From Amblyornis subalaris (Eukaryota; Chordata; Aves; Passeriformes; Ptilonorhynchidae): a DNA stretch of 64,000 nucleotides. A program made the translations under genes and the position numbers. The DNA is taken from NCBI GenBank assembly GCA_018881555.1, contig JACAXG010000121.1, positions 873,717 to 937,716 on the forward strand, given 5' to 3'. Positions 14,680-27,362 of the stretch are shown in pieces. The notes below the pieces were generated by a model. The model did not search any database and was not told where the DNA came from. It was given only the letters and a program-made list of their open reading frames with translations. The first letter of the stretch is position 1. Every line of letters begins with the position of its first letter.

Positions 14680-14717
14680 AGCATCCCCTGCCAAATCCAG
14701 CATCCCCTGCCAAATCC
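14680..14717. repeat. Perfect 19-bp tandem duplication
   Basis: AGCATCCCCTGCCAAATCC is repeated twice in a row. Confidence 0.97.
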
Positions 14718-14783
14718 ACCCCAAGCGCGGGGAGCTGCGGGACCCTTTCCAGAGGCAGCGGCAAAGCGGGAGAGGGCCAAGTT

Positions 14784-14809
14784 AATAAATAAATAAATAA
14801 ATAAATAAA
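14784..14809. repeat. (AATA)n simple repeat
   Basis: Uninterrupted AATA tetranucleotide repeat at the edge of CpG block 1. Confidence 0.95.
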
Positions 14810-15245
14810 GGGCGGGGGTGCCGCTGCTCGCCCCGCGGGGCCGCTCCCGCTCCGGCCGCGTTACGTAAGGCGCGATTCCCGGCTCCCGGGGACGCGCGCG
14901 CCGTGCGCACCCAGCCCCGCCGGGATGGCGGGAGCCGCGGATCGGCCGCTCCCGGCGGGGCTGCGCACGGAGCCGGACACCGCGCCCATTGCACAACCCC
15001 GGCCCGGGCGCGCCGCGGTCACAGCCAGGGGCGAACGCTGGAGGTGCCACCCGGCGCCCTGCACCGGCCCCCGCGCCCCGGCACAGCCCCGGCCGCACAC
15101 CTGGGGGCACCGCACGGCGGCCGGGACACTGCCCCTCCGCGCCCTGCTCCCGACCGTGCCCGGCTCTCTCCCAAATCAGCCGCCCGACACGCGTGGGGAG
15201 GGCTGGGACCGGCCCCTCCTGCGCTCGCCACGCTTAGCNCGCAAT
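14805..15245. promoter_or_regulatory. CpG-island-like block 1 inside the large intron
   Basis: Very GC-rich; twelve CpGs lie in each of the 60-base stretches 14821-14880 and 14881-14940. It contains a GGGCGGGG Sp1-type box (14810-14817) and the bZIP-type palindrome TTACGTAA (14861-14868). Long frames on both strands here reflect absence of stop codons in GC-rich DNA, not genes. It has the look of a CpG-island promoter, which would be internal to ITPR2 on the minus strand or antisense on the plus strand. Confidence 0.65.
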
Positions 15246-15312
15246 CACGGGGCTGTTGGGGTTGGAAGGGACCTCTGGAGGTCCTCCAGTCCAACCCCCC
15301 TGCCTTGGTGAC
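15236..15312 (-). repeat. CR1-type 3' tail fragment at edge of CpG block 1
   Basis: GGGGTTGGAAGGGACCTCTG followed by GTCCTCCAGTCCAACCCCCC is the reverse complement of a CR1 end. It abuts the downstream side of the CpG-rich block. Confidence 0.85.
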
Positions 15313-15330
15313 AAAGGAACGCGCCCAGGT

Positions 15331-18300
15331 GGGTTCTGAAATGCTTCCAACGTCATCTGGAGGGATTTTCTACAAACATGGCAGGTGCTGTTTAATAAGG
15401 GAGATACATTGGCTGCTGGGGATGAAACACGCTCCTCCTCCTGCCAAAAACAGGGGCCAGGTGCCCTCCAGGCAAGGGGGTCCCTAGCCGTGTCACCATC
15501 TGCAGGTCTGCGTTCCCACAGGCACCACGGCCAAGCGCTGGGAGCAGCGTGGGGTTGACGCACACCCCGGGTCTCCTACCGACATCCAGCTCGCCGACTT
15601 GGAGGCTGTAGCCATCCCACCCACGCTGGGCATCAGCCCNGGGGCTGCAGATTTTTGGAGCCACCTTGACCCAGAATTCCTCCTTCAGGAGAACAGGCGC
15701 TGCGAATCAAGGTGGCCAACACAGCAGGAAGAGTCTCTGGAGTCTCTACAACTCAAGAAGCGACTCTTCTCGTGTATGCCAACATTTCAGCAAATTTCAA
15801 CAAGCATGTTTTTTCCCGATAGAAGCCAACGTCGGAACAAGAATTTATACAGTAAGCCAAGCTTACTAAATCAGTGTCTGTTAAGACTCCGTACCATTTT
15901 TCTTCCCAACAAATCTTTCATTCACAAAGCCTGGGAGCGCACCTCTTGATTTAGGGAGGCGAAAACGGGCGCCCTGCCAGCCTGCGAGGTTCTGCACTGT
16001 CATACACGGAGTCCTGCTTCCACTTTCAGAGAGCCCTTCTCTGAAGGTGAGTCATTCAGTCCTCTGGAGGGGAGCCCAAAACGGGAGTGAGCTTGTGATA
16101 CTTCAGAAGTGCCCTGTGCTGCACTGACACGTGTCCACGCTGGTGGTGCCTCCCNGTGCAGCCAGCTCAGGGCAAGGGACAATGCTGTGTTCCAGTAGCC
16201 TGTCAGAGTGGACATCACTTCCCTTCCCTTGTCCTGCAGCAACCCTCCTCACCACGAAAAAATCTGGAATGAACAAAGTCCTGGGCCCAAATGCAGCGTT
16301 CACCGCGTCAGAAACAAACATTAGGGCGATATATCTATTGACCAATCTCAAGGAAAAAAAAAAAAAAAAAAAATAGCTTCCCCAGGGTGGCTGTTGCTCA
16401 AGTCAGATGGGCACTGTAACTTGTTGTAGCTGCACATGTGCTTTTCTAGCAAGAACGTGTGTGAAAGAGCCCCTTTGTGCAGCGCTGCAGCTGCCTGGTG
16501 CTGCTCTGCCACCTCCTGTGGCTCTGGAGGCCCCTGCTGGAAGATGGCAGGGGCAAGAAAGCAGCCACTTTTCAGCTGGCAGAGCTGCAGTGTGAAATTA
16601 ATAGTTGAGAATCATGCAGAAGAGCCTTGAGAAAAAAACTCTTTTTAATTTACTCTTGATTTTATTACCTCACGGTTCTTGCAGGGGGCAGAGCCCCAGC
16701 TGGCTCCATAGTAAAATCACACTGCACAGGGCTTAGCAGCAAAACAGACAGATAGTGATCAAAGTACTGAACTTAAGACACAGAAGCCATAAACCGTTGG
16801 GTAGATCAAAAGAAAACATTATTCCAGCAATGTTTCCTTTCCTGCTCCCAAATAAAGTCTTTCTTCAGCTAAAAATCAGAAAAAAACAGAGAGAAAAAGG
16901 AAAGAGTATGTGCAAAAATAGGAAAGAGTTTAAAAATACAAAGAAATTGTTTTCCCAGTTTCAAATTGTTTAGAGTTTACAAATTAGTTTGAAATACACG
17001 ATGAATAAATGTATATATCAACTAGTTGACTTGCTGGGGGTTTTTTTCTTTCTTTTTTTTTTTTTTAAAAAAAAAAAAAGGGAAGTAAAAGACCTGTATT
17101 TAGATTACCCAGCGTGCTAGAATTTGCCACTGAGTTAAAACAAGCTCTTTCAGTATCACAGGTATGGAAATAATCTCTTCACATAAACAGCTTCATTTAA
17201 GTCAAGTGACTCCCTGCAGACCACACTCCGGAGAGCAAACCCTTCTAACCACCCTCCCCGAGCATCAGGCAGGGCTCCAGAAGGAGCCAGTTCCTCTGCC
17301 ACCCCCCAGAGCCAGCCCTGCTCCCGCCGACACCCTCCCCTCTGGCACAGCAGGTTATCTGCACACACACACGGGCACAAAGAGGCACCACTTTGCCCAG
17401 ACTTCTGCAGGACAAATGACTCGTTTCTGACTAAGCACACCCCAACCCAAAGTCATCTCCTAAACTTGCTGCTCTGACTGAGCTTTTGGGTTGTTTTGGT
17501 TTGGTTTTCCCACACAAACATTTCTACACGCAGCGCCAGAACAAAAATACAAACTCCAACAATAAAATCTGACGTTTTCCCATGCATGATGTTATTCACT
17601 GTGAGAATACTCAAATATGAAGGAAAAGAAGGACAGCTTAAATGGTTCAACTTCCATTTTCCAAGTGGCCCCCTCTAAGTCCTTATGGTTGGGTTTATTG
17701 TCAGAATTATCATGACTACACAAAATGCTAGCAACAAGCTGGACAAATTTAATAAAGACTGTGACATACAACCACAACAATCCTCTGTGCCATCCAGGGT
17801 AAATTTACTGACCAGCACACACTTTATTGCCAGCAGTGAATTACCACTGTTATATCCACTGCCTCACAAAAGCAACCTAGTTAGCATGGGTCTCCTTGCA
17901 AAATCCAAGATACTCAGGCTGCACACTATTCTCCAGGAACATTTCTAGCCCTTTTGAAAAAAACTGCCCTGATTAGTAAAAGAAGAACTTCCCAACGATG
18001 TGCGGGACTCCCAGCATTTGTTTAAATGCAAAGATTTTCATTTTTAGAGAGTCACAGTCAAATATTTGTATATTTAGAAAAGTTTGGTTTCCTAAAGGGC
18101 TAAACTGCACCCAGGAGAGTGGCCTGGGAGGAACCTTAGAGCTGGGAACCTCTAGCTGGTCACAGCTGAGAAAACACCTGGTTCAAGTGTTGTTGTTCCC
18201 CTGGAATCAGCAAGGAGCCTTCAAACTGAAAAATCNGAGAGTCAAGAGTATCTAAACTTCTTTTGCAGCAGAGACAGGCAGACTGGCATCCAGCCCTACT

Positions 18301-18599
18301 GAATGGAGGGCTAATGGAACGCAAATGTCACCATATATACAGTTAAGGAGTCAAAAAAATGAAGTTTTTTGCAAGAAAGAGGAGAAAAGCAGTAAAAAAA
18401 GAAGGAGGGGGAAGGGGTAAAAAGCTTGCAGGAAAAAGGAATATAAGGAGACACTGCTGGTGTAACCGCTCAGCAATCGGGGACAAAATGCTTTGGACAA
18501 GTCTGCCGAAAGGAATTTTCAGCGTGGCAAGGCCCTCTCCGCAACCCCAAGTGACAGCTCTGTACCCGGAGTTCTCAACACTAGTCCAAACCTCTGGAG
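15331..18599 (-). other. Large ITPR2 intron between the two CpG-rich blocks
   Basis: Mixed composition. A runs at 16354-16373 and a T14A13 palindrome at 17053-17079. A purine-rich tract lies about 18374-18418. No exon recognised. Confidence 0.65.
17053..17079. repeat. T14A13 self-complementary homopolymer pair
   Basis: Fourteen T bases followed immediately by thirteen A bases. Confidence 0.95.
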
Positions 18600-18940
18600 C
18601 ACGTTCCCTGCCTCCCGGCTGAGCCGGCTCGGGGCCAGCAGTGCCTCTGGCTGGCAGCCCCGGCAGCAGAAGGGATTCGCGCGNGGGAGCTCCGCGCGGG
18701 ACCCGGCGCAAGCGCAGCGGGAAGAGGGCGGTTAACGGGGCACCACGTGCTGCCCNGGGAAAGCTGCTGCTCCTGCGAGGGAAAGGGGGCACGACCTGCA
18801 CAGAGTGTTCATTGCAGGGAAGGCTTCGGCTCCCCCCGGCAGAACNAGCTCTGTGCAAGAAGCCTGCGGGTCAAAGCGACGCCGAGAAAATGAGGCTCGT
18901 CATCCCCAGGGCAGTCGCCAGCTCCAGGCCCCTCGCTGGG
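18600..18940. promoter_or_regulatory. CpG-island-like block 2 inside the large intron
   Basis: GC-rich with clustered CpGs; eleven CpGs fall in 18661-18720 alone. It contains an Sp1-type GGGCGG (18726-18731), a perfect CACGTG E-box (18744-18749) and an NRF1-like GCGCAAGCGCA (18706-18716). Flanking intron is AT-rich. It could be a promoter or enhancer, or simply an unmethylated GC-rich patch; no transcript can be assigned from sequence alone. Confidence 0.55.
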
Positions 18941-20600
18941 CAGCCTGGTCACCACTCGTCGTTTAGACAGTCTGGGCTTCTCCCCACGAACTCCAGAGGT
19001 CAGGTAACCATAAACGAACCTGGCTTTGAGCTCNGCAAATAAACACGTGCGCAATTCAGCCAAGCGTATTCCAAGCTCTGCGATTTGTACGGTAAAACTG
19101 CAAGAACGGACGCTCCAGAGGCTCAGAGAAATCCCAAATAAACTACTTGTAATTAAAAAAATCTCATGATTTTCAAGCCAAATCTCGTGATTTGTTTGTG
19201 GCCTGACTCAGGGTTTTCAGTGCTTGGGGCTGGCAACTCTGACTAAGCAGGGATATGAAATAAGAGCGAGAGTGACTGCCCGCCAGGCTTCTGTTTTCCT
19301 GGGACAGAAGACAAAGCAGCTCTGACAATTCCAGCTGGCAATACCATCCAGGCGCTCCTCCAAGGCCAAACATGCTGGGTAAAATCCTCATCAGACAAAA
19401 GAAAAAAAAAAAAAAAATCCTATCAGAAGCAGTTACTGTGGTTGCTTAATAGCTGTTTTCCCAAGTTCAATATAGCATATATTTTCTTCTTCTTGAAAAG
19501 CGGGGGAAGGGGGAGATGGGCCACATTACAGACTAATCCCTTGCCAGATGTCATTAGTGATGAAGTCCCTTAGAAATTACATCAGTTTGAAACGAATCAG
19601 AAAGCAGTGAGTTTCCATTTCCTCCTCCTGCCTGGCTAGACAGAGACTTCAGGATCAGCTTTCATCTGTGGCCTGGAATCNACCCTCCTCTGCGTCTTGC
19701 TTGGTGTGGCAGGGGTGTTAAGCAAGTAATTGCAACCATTAAAAAGAAAAATAGCTCGCTCACTCCTGCCCCCTGTCCCTGTCAAATACCAACTCCTTCA
19801 TTAGGCTTCCTGGGAGCTGTTTCAGCACACTGCAGGAGTTCCTCCCTGCTCCTGGTGGAGGTAGGTGCATCCCCATGCAGCACACATCTCCAGCCACGAC
19901 CCTTGCATCCTCCCGGTGGTGCCAAACCNGCAGCTGTCCCCTCTCTCCTGATGACCCCAAGTGTCCCCTCACATCTGGCAAGACAGCCTGGGCAGGCAGT
20001 GGAATCTAATTTTCACCCTTCTGCAGTGCCCAACCCTCCCTCTACCTGCTCACAGGGTGATGGATGAGCAGCAGAGGCGCAGAAAGAGGTCGAGTAGAAG
20101 GACCTTGCTGGTTCTTAGTGGTTTTCCTTCCCCTAGTAAGGCAAGAGCATAGCCCCTCCTGGTATCTGAAGGAGATGTGTCTTTATTTCTTTGTGCTTGG
20201 ACTGACTAAACCAAAATAATGTCACAAACTGGTATTTTCTGTAGAAACTCAGTGCGTGAAACACATTTCTGGATCATAAATCTTGGACTGGAGCAGTTTA
20301 TGTAATGCCACCTATTCACGCTGCCCTAAGTAACCACAACTAACCATTCCATTATAATGAGTCCATTATCCCCTGCTTTATTGTATTTTCTCTTAAAACA
20401 GAGATCAAAGATTTGGATCTAGTGGCATCATGCCGATTTCATTTTTATGACTGGCTCCCTAGGTCTATCATAAATATTCATTGGCCATCCTTAATACAAG
20501 GCATTGCATTCTGCTCACTGCTATCTCTGGTGCAACTGCAAGTACAAACAGGGTTGTTGCTCAAACATATTAAATAAAGCAGCAGCAAATTTGTGACAGT

Positions 20601-20617
20601 CAACAACAACAACAACA
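20601..20617. repeat. (CAA)n trinucleotide repeat
   Basis: CAACAACAACAACAACA followed by an A-rich tract. Confidence 0.93.
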
Positions 20618-20748
20618 AAAAAAAACCCCACCCAGAAAACAAAAGAACCCTTTNCCCCTTCCATGGAAATTCAAAACCAAAGGAGACATTTTCTCTCACC
20701 CCCTCCACGACTACTGCAGACATTTGGCTGCTGTGGGAATTGAGCTGT

Positions 20749-20767
20749 GCAGCAGCAGCAGCAGCAG
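20749..20767. repeat. (GCA)6 trinucleotide repeat
   Basis: Uninterrupted GCA repeat. With the CAA run 130 bp away it accounts for the long low-complexity minus-strand frame at 20478-20975 (polyalanine and leucine-rich stretches). Confidence 0.95.
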
Positions 20768-23700
20768 CTGACCTGCTCCCACAGACAGGAGACACTGCTG
20801 AAAAGTCCACAGTTGCCACACAGTGGCTTCTGTGATACTGCAGCACTTCTCTGTGCTCCCCAGTACGAATTATAACCATTACCTGGCAGTGNTACTGAAA
20901 CTGCTCAGGAATGTGGACTTTCTCTACAGCAATTAATTCTGAAAAAGGGAGTGGGAAGCGTGTGGGGAGAAACATCCTCCAGAATCAGAGTCAGGAAAAA
21001 GGTTTTTGCAGTTTTATTCTCCTAACTCCCCAAAAAACTTGCAGCCATCCCAAACTTGAGGGTGCCTGCAATTTGTTTCTTTCCCCACACTCATGACTCC
21101 CACGTTCCTTTGAACTCCCTTCCCCATCCCAGGGTAGCTCCTCCCAGCATCAGACAGGCAGGGTATGGAAACCCCTGTTGCACCCATGTGAATTGCTCCT
21201 GCTCTGTGAATAAGCACAGACAAAGGCCCCTTGGGATCTCAGCTGGACACTCTGAACAACCACCAATCACCAAAATTAGGGTGGCCATGGGAATTACGTT
21301 TTTCCTCCTGCTGGGTAACTCTGAGAGCAGTCACACATATCAGATGCTTTATATTCTAAGCAAGAACATCAACTCCATTAAAAACAAAACAGTATGGTAA
21401 GACACCAAGTGAACATTGAAGTATTTATCTTCTGATGCAACTCCACCATGCAGGTAAAAGAAAGAGACGGAATAGGAATAAATACCCTAAAATAAATATT
21501 AATATTTATGCATATTACTCTTTTCCTCACACAAAACTCCACACACCTGGAGACATGAACCATATGATAAAACTGCTGACTCATTTTACATGTTAACCTA
21601 CAACATACCTAGGTNATTTACCTAGCCCCTTGCCAATCTAGGATCTGCTAGAACTTTCCACTCAATTCCTAAAACTCTTGGCTGCTTTACTCATAATTTA
21701 AAACGTGTAAATAAAAGCAGACAGGANGAAAAACTTGATCCTGATGCCTTCACGATGTAGAATTTGACTCCAAGAGCTATAGTGAGCATGGAATTCAGCT
21801 TCTAGATATGGCGAGGTCTTTAGTGAAATTCATCTCACCTGTATTCAAAACAACAACAAAAATAACATCCAATTGCTGTTGTTCNCATAAAGGATCCTGG
21901 TCAGTTCCATGAATATTGTACCTGAGTAAGGTGAGATGAATCATACCCAGAGCTCTAAAGATTTCATTTATTAAAATGTTCTCTTGCACTCTTTTCCATT
22001 TGTTTTTAACTAAATAGTAATATCAATAGAGAAGAATACCAAGCAGTTTGCAGGCAGTTAAGATTTTCTTGCTGATTTGCTCTTCTTAAGATCACATCCA
22101 CAGAAAGGAAGGAATGTGAAATAAGAAGGGTAAAAACCCCCATGTCACATACACTGTGTAAAGGGGAAATGTCCAGAGCGGAAATTGGTCATTTGAAGTC
22201 CAGAGCAAGGAACAAGCTACTGCACTTTTATTGGTTTGGCTGATGCTGTCTAAATGAGTAGCTACAAAAAGTATTTTACAGTATCAGATGCTCCTTTTGA
22301 GGAAAGATGATGTATGTGAGAAGGGCAGATGATACAAGTTCCAAAATAATTTATCAATCAGGATTTGGGGCTTAATATTTCTGAAATAAAACTGGACGAC
22401 AACATACCATATCCTTAAAATTTGATAAATAGGAGCTGCTGAGAGACTACAATCTTTTGGATGCAATGTGTTTACAACCATGTGTTTTTACAGCCTGGGC
22501 ACCCTGCCATTAGATTTATTTGTGANTTGAAGAACAAATAAACAAACAAAAAATAACCAAGGTTTTGAAACAAAAAAAAGTAAGTACCAGTGAGCAGTGA
22601 ACACCATTGCTCACTCAACTAGTTATCACCTGAGCTAAAAGTACCCTGAAGGCTTTGAAGATAATATATTTGCATCATGGTGAGTTAACAATTATACATA
22701 TAAATGAGAGGGCAAAANCATTAATGCACCCAGGCCTGCAAAGTACTTAGGCTTGTGTTCACTGCCCCTGCAGCAGATTAAAGTGCTCCTGCCTTTCACT
22801 AGATCAGGACCTGCACTTTCTAGGGGTTCAGGAGGGCTGTCTCCTGAATTACCTGTCCCTGATACACGACTTTGAGTTTAAAGTTCTTGTCCAGCTCGAC
22901 GAGAACAATGCACTCTGCCTGGAACTACCTACGGCACAGACCCCTATAAGCACCCCACAACTGGCCCAACGGAGGTGGCTTTGAACAGGCTTTTGAACAC
23001 AAGCAGGGGGCAGTCCAAAGCTGGATCAAGTCTCTGGGGTCTGTTACTTACAGAAAAAAATCCCCCCTTAAAAAGAAGCCACACTTTTCATACACCAAGT
23101 TCTCACGGGTTTTTGCACCAGCAGCAAATGTGCATGATTGAAAACCCAGCAGGATATCTGGGGGCTGCCCAGCAGCATTGTCCTTCAGTCCAGAACTGTG
23201 CACAGCACAGGAGGGACACCCCAGCGATGAGAGGTGCTAATTCAGATTATTCTGGTTGGTGCCGCCTGTCACAGCACCACAAACCTGCAGCAATAACAAC
23301 ACCCACGGTGGCCACTGGCCCCAGGCACTGAGCACTCAGGGGCTGTCAGCACCTGGCTGGTACAAACAACACCCTCACATGGCTCCTGGTATCCCTCTGC
23401 TTAATGATTCCAGCTTGAAGCCTGGAGGAGGGAACAGTGAAACTGCATTCATTTGTTTTTCTGTAGGTTTTATCTCTCTGTAAAATGTCAGCGCGTGGGT
23501 ACGATGAGAAATTACCACACTCGAAGGGTCTGGCCACATCCAGTGCTTAGTCTTGCACATCTGAAAGCTCTGGTGGCTCCTGCCACTGCAGTTGCTGGCT
23601 CAGAGGATTCCCAGCAATAGCAAAGCTTGAATCCTCTGCTGCAGTGAATTCCTGGNGGCTTCGGTTCTGCAGCTGATCCTCACCTTCACACGCAGCTCCA

Positions 23701-25500
23701 CACACACCGAGGGGTGTGTCCCACTTGTGTCTGAGCTCTCACTCATGCCCTAACTCTCCTGACAAAGCCACGGCAGCAGTTTCTTGACTGTACCAGAAGT
23801 AAGAGCTGGTCACAGCCAGGCTGGCACTGCTGGTGGTAACCAAACATTCTTCCTCCCTGCGCCTCCAGTCCCTCCCTGTGAACAGGTTTCCTAAGGAGAG
23901 AGTTTTTAATGCAGGATCCTGCAAAAACCTCCTTTACCAGCTAAAATAGACAAGGGATTTTGTAAAAAATTCAGTGTAAACAGCATTGAGCTTATGTGTT
24001 CTCCTCTGGTGTTTGTAACCCCCTATTCCCTCGCAGCCACGCTGAGCTTAGTGAGCAGAATGGCCTCTTGACAATGGGGAAAGCCAGGCCAGTGCACAGG
24101 TATTTTTACACATCAGCACAAATAAAACTGACAGCAGAAACAGGGAAAAAAATTAAATGTAATTCTTCAAAACGCCTGCAGTGCCACTAACCCAAAATGT
24201 GAGTAGTGACACAAATAAAAGAATTTGGATCCTGTTCTCCCATTTAAAAGGAGCACTCTTCTGAGATACAATACATTCAGCAAGCAGCACATATTCAGAA
24301 ATATTCTGTCTTTTCTCCTCTTTTTTTACCTACAAATGCTGTTTATCCAAATGCTGCCTAATTTGCACATGCAAATAAGTAAAATCATCTTGAAGAGATG
24401 AGGCTATAGAATAGAATNCAGTTTAAGTTGAGGATGCCTGTGATTCCAACAGCTGCAATGCTGGGACACTGTAGTGGCTCCCAACAAAACCTCCTGGCTT
24501 CTAAGACACACTGAGACCATTTATCCAGCAGAAAAAGACCTGCAGCTCCCACTGGCTTCAGCTTGACTGGTAGATCAATACAATAATAAACTGGGACTAT
24601 TGCTTTTGACAAACTCACGGGAGTTTTGTCAACAGCTNCACATGAAGAGACTCAGTTCTTCTGGCACAAAATGACCAGGAGCCAGCAGTGGCCATATGTG
24701 GGACCACATCTTGCAGGAATAAAATACATTTGTATTTACACCAAAGCTGTACTACTTTTTCCCATGTGTACGTGGTGGTGTTGCCACAAAGAAAGGGGAG
24801 AGGACAGCTTATGTTTCATATCTAAAGTGGAATGCAAGCCAAAAGGCCACAAAGTGATTTTAAATCATGAACTAGTGCAAATGTCTAAGAGCAAACCAAC
24901 ATTTTTTGTGAGTTTTTCCAAAAAAGGCAAAAAGCACAACTACTTATTTCTGACAATTAAGCAGCTTACGCAGTCTTTGTTCTACTGACACTTAAAAATG
25001 CAGTTTTCAATTATTTATACTGTAGTTCAACACCTAAAACAGGGCAAAAAGTATAAAGTCTGTGTTCTGCAGCACAGGCAANGCTTCCTGAAGGGTAAAT
25101 TCATTTGAAATAGTATTTCTGTGAGGAGCTGCCAGTTGGCAGGGAGGGCACACAGACTGGACTGTGGCATATTCTGTAGTGCCCTATCATCCATTAGCAC
25201 TCTGATGGGCCAATAATGTTACACTGAACTTGTCATCTATACATGTTATCCAAGAGAATAGTTTCCCCCCCAGAGGTGCTGACCTGATTTATGGACAGTT
25301 GGGAAATGAGAAGGTTGTCCATGCCCAAGGCATTGCTGTGCCAGCAGCTGGAGNGAGTTAAGAAGTTGCAATATGAGCACAATATGAACCAGAGTTCAGC
25401 AACTTCATCCAATTCACTGAGAAGGGTTTAATTTAAGCTTCTGAACCCTCTTTGTAGCAGCTGGACCACCCTTCCTGGCCCACCACAGACACTTTCAGCA

Positions 25501-25540
25501 GGGCAGCAAGGTAATGCTAAGGGCAGCAAGGTAATGCTAA
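25501..25540. repeat. Perfect 20-bp tandem duplication
   Basis: The unit GGGCAGCAAGGTAATGCTAA occurs twice back to back without mismatch. Confidence 0.98.
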
Positions 25541-27347
25541 GATTTTTAAACTGCTCCACTCTTTTGCAAAGTGAACATACATCAGTCTACATCTCTCAGG
25601 TGCTTTTGGAAATGTTACTCAGATTTCAAACTGAGATGTATAAATAGGTCTAGAGGCATCACTCACACAGAAATCAAACTGATGTCAAGAACGGTGGTGA
25701 AGAATAAAAAGATATGCCTAAAAAAAAATTCAAAAATCCCAGTCCAAAATCCTTCTGGTTTTGTAAAATGGGTATAAAAATGGCCAGCAACAAAAAAACC
25801 CCAACTATAGACGGGGCAGATCTAGTCCAAGCACAGTCCTTCCTGTCCCTCCTGCTTCTCTCCCTAGACTGTCAGTCTCTTAGATAAACACATTTGGATC
25901 CCACAGTAACTGAGCAGAGGCAGCGTGAGCTCCCTCCACACTCTGCTTCCCCCAAGTGTTCCAGTGCTGTTCTGGAAGAGCCTTGTGTAAGAGAGGGGCT
26001 GTAGATCAGGTTTCACTCCAGTTAGTTACCTAATCAATACAAATAGGACTAGAACTTCACAGAGAACTCCCAGGAGATTGCAATAATCACCCACAATTAC
26101 TTATGAAAGCCAATCAATGACCAGGAGGTTTTTCNTGTCATTTATATACCTTAAATCAAACTTCTGAAATTAGACTTTGATTCCCAGCACGATTAGATGT
26201 TGCAGGACAANGCACAAGCAAGTGCTGCCTCAGAGGCTGACTGCAAGGGAATCCAAGGATGGATCCTGAAACACACCCCCAAGGGGAGGTGCAATGGCAG
26301 AGTTGACATACTGGGTACAGGAATAGCCATAAAATCAGTGCNATAAGCCCCTACACCTATTTTTCCCCTCCTGTTCCTTCAGTGAATGACACAGGCTACC
26401 TTCCAGTGGTCAAATGAAAGATAAAGAGAATAGAAGGCTCTCAGCTGTGGGAATTAAAGGGAAGGGAAAGGGACAGGAGGAAATTTTATTTCATTATTTC
26501 TTCCTTGTTTCTCACTGTGGGAAAGTCTGCAGAAACTGTCAAATTTATCACAGAAAATACATTATGATGGGTGATTAGCAAACTCAGGCTTCCTGTCAAA
26601 ATGTCACTCGTCCCTCTGTGGTTTTGTTCTGGTTATTACCATTATGTATTTACTACTATTTTTTTTTTTGTTAATATCTGCACAACATTGTTGAGTAATT
26701 TTGCAGGTGGTGAGATCACAGTTCAAAAAAAGATGGGAAACACGCACATGAGGCCACTCATTGTGCTATTTTTACTGTCCTGAAGCCCATGGCATGCACA
26801 GTGACTCACAAGAGCAGCAAGCCAGAGAAGCACTCGCAAACCATACCCAAGCTTGTTTATTCATGCATTTGTTTGCACTGATTCATCACGTTCCTCAGTG
26901 TCAAACCTATGGGACTCCAGAGGAAGCACGGGGGAGAAATTCTGTTTACCGAAAGAGCTCTTCCACCCACCATGCCCCACTGAGGGGGTGGAGGTCATGA
27001 GAGGGATTTGGGAATACAACCTCCTCCTTCGTCCACTCCCCTGCAAACCCATGGAGCACATTCCCTCTGATGGCTTCACTCCGTCTCACTTTATCAGCAC
27101 CCACAACAGGGTACAAGGAGCAATTAAAACAGGCAAATCTTCTGGCTTGGTTTAAGTCCTGCATTAAAAGGGTTGCCTTTTTCCCCCCTCCTGCAGTCCT
27201 GAGATGAGGTTAACTTTAGATGGGTCTATGTAATTATTTTGGAGAGCTTTGGCAAAGGTCATCGTAGCATGCAGTTACGAAAAGCAAATTGTTTTTCCCA
27301 TGTGATGCAATGGTGTTATGGACCCAGAATGCTATTAGAATAAATAT

Positions 27348-27362
27348 GAATAATAATAATAA
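27348..27362. repeat. (TAA)n simple repeat
   Basis: Short uninterrupted ATAATAATAATAAA-type run in the large intron. Confidence 0.85.

Noticed and set aside
14664..15110. 148-residue minus-strand open frame in CpG block 1
   Set aside because: Arg/Gly/Ala/Pro-rich translation with overlapping long frames on both strands; explained by lack of AT-rich stop codons in GC-rich DNA.
14903..15487. 194-residue plus-strand open frame, the second-longest in the window
   Set aside because: It runs from the CpG-rich block through a CR1 tail (15236-15312) and shows no recognisable domain; composition artefact.
20478..20975. 165-residue minus-strand frame with an apparent membrane segment and polyalanine
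   Set aside because: The leucine-rich and alanine runs are translations of the CAA and GCA microsatellites.
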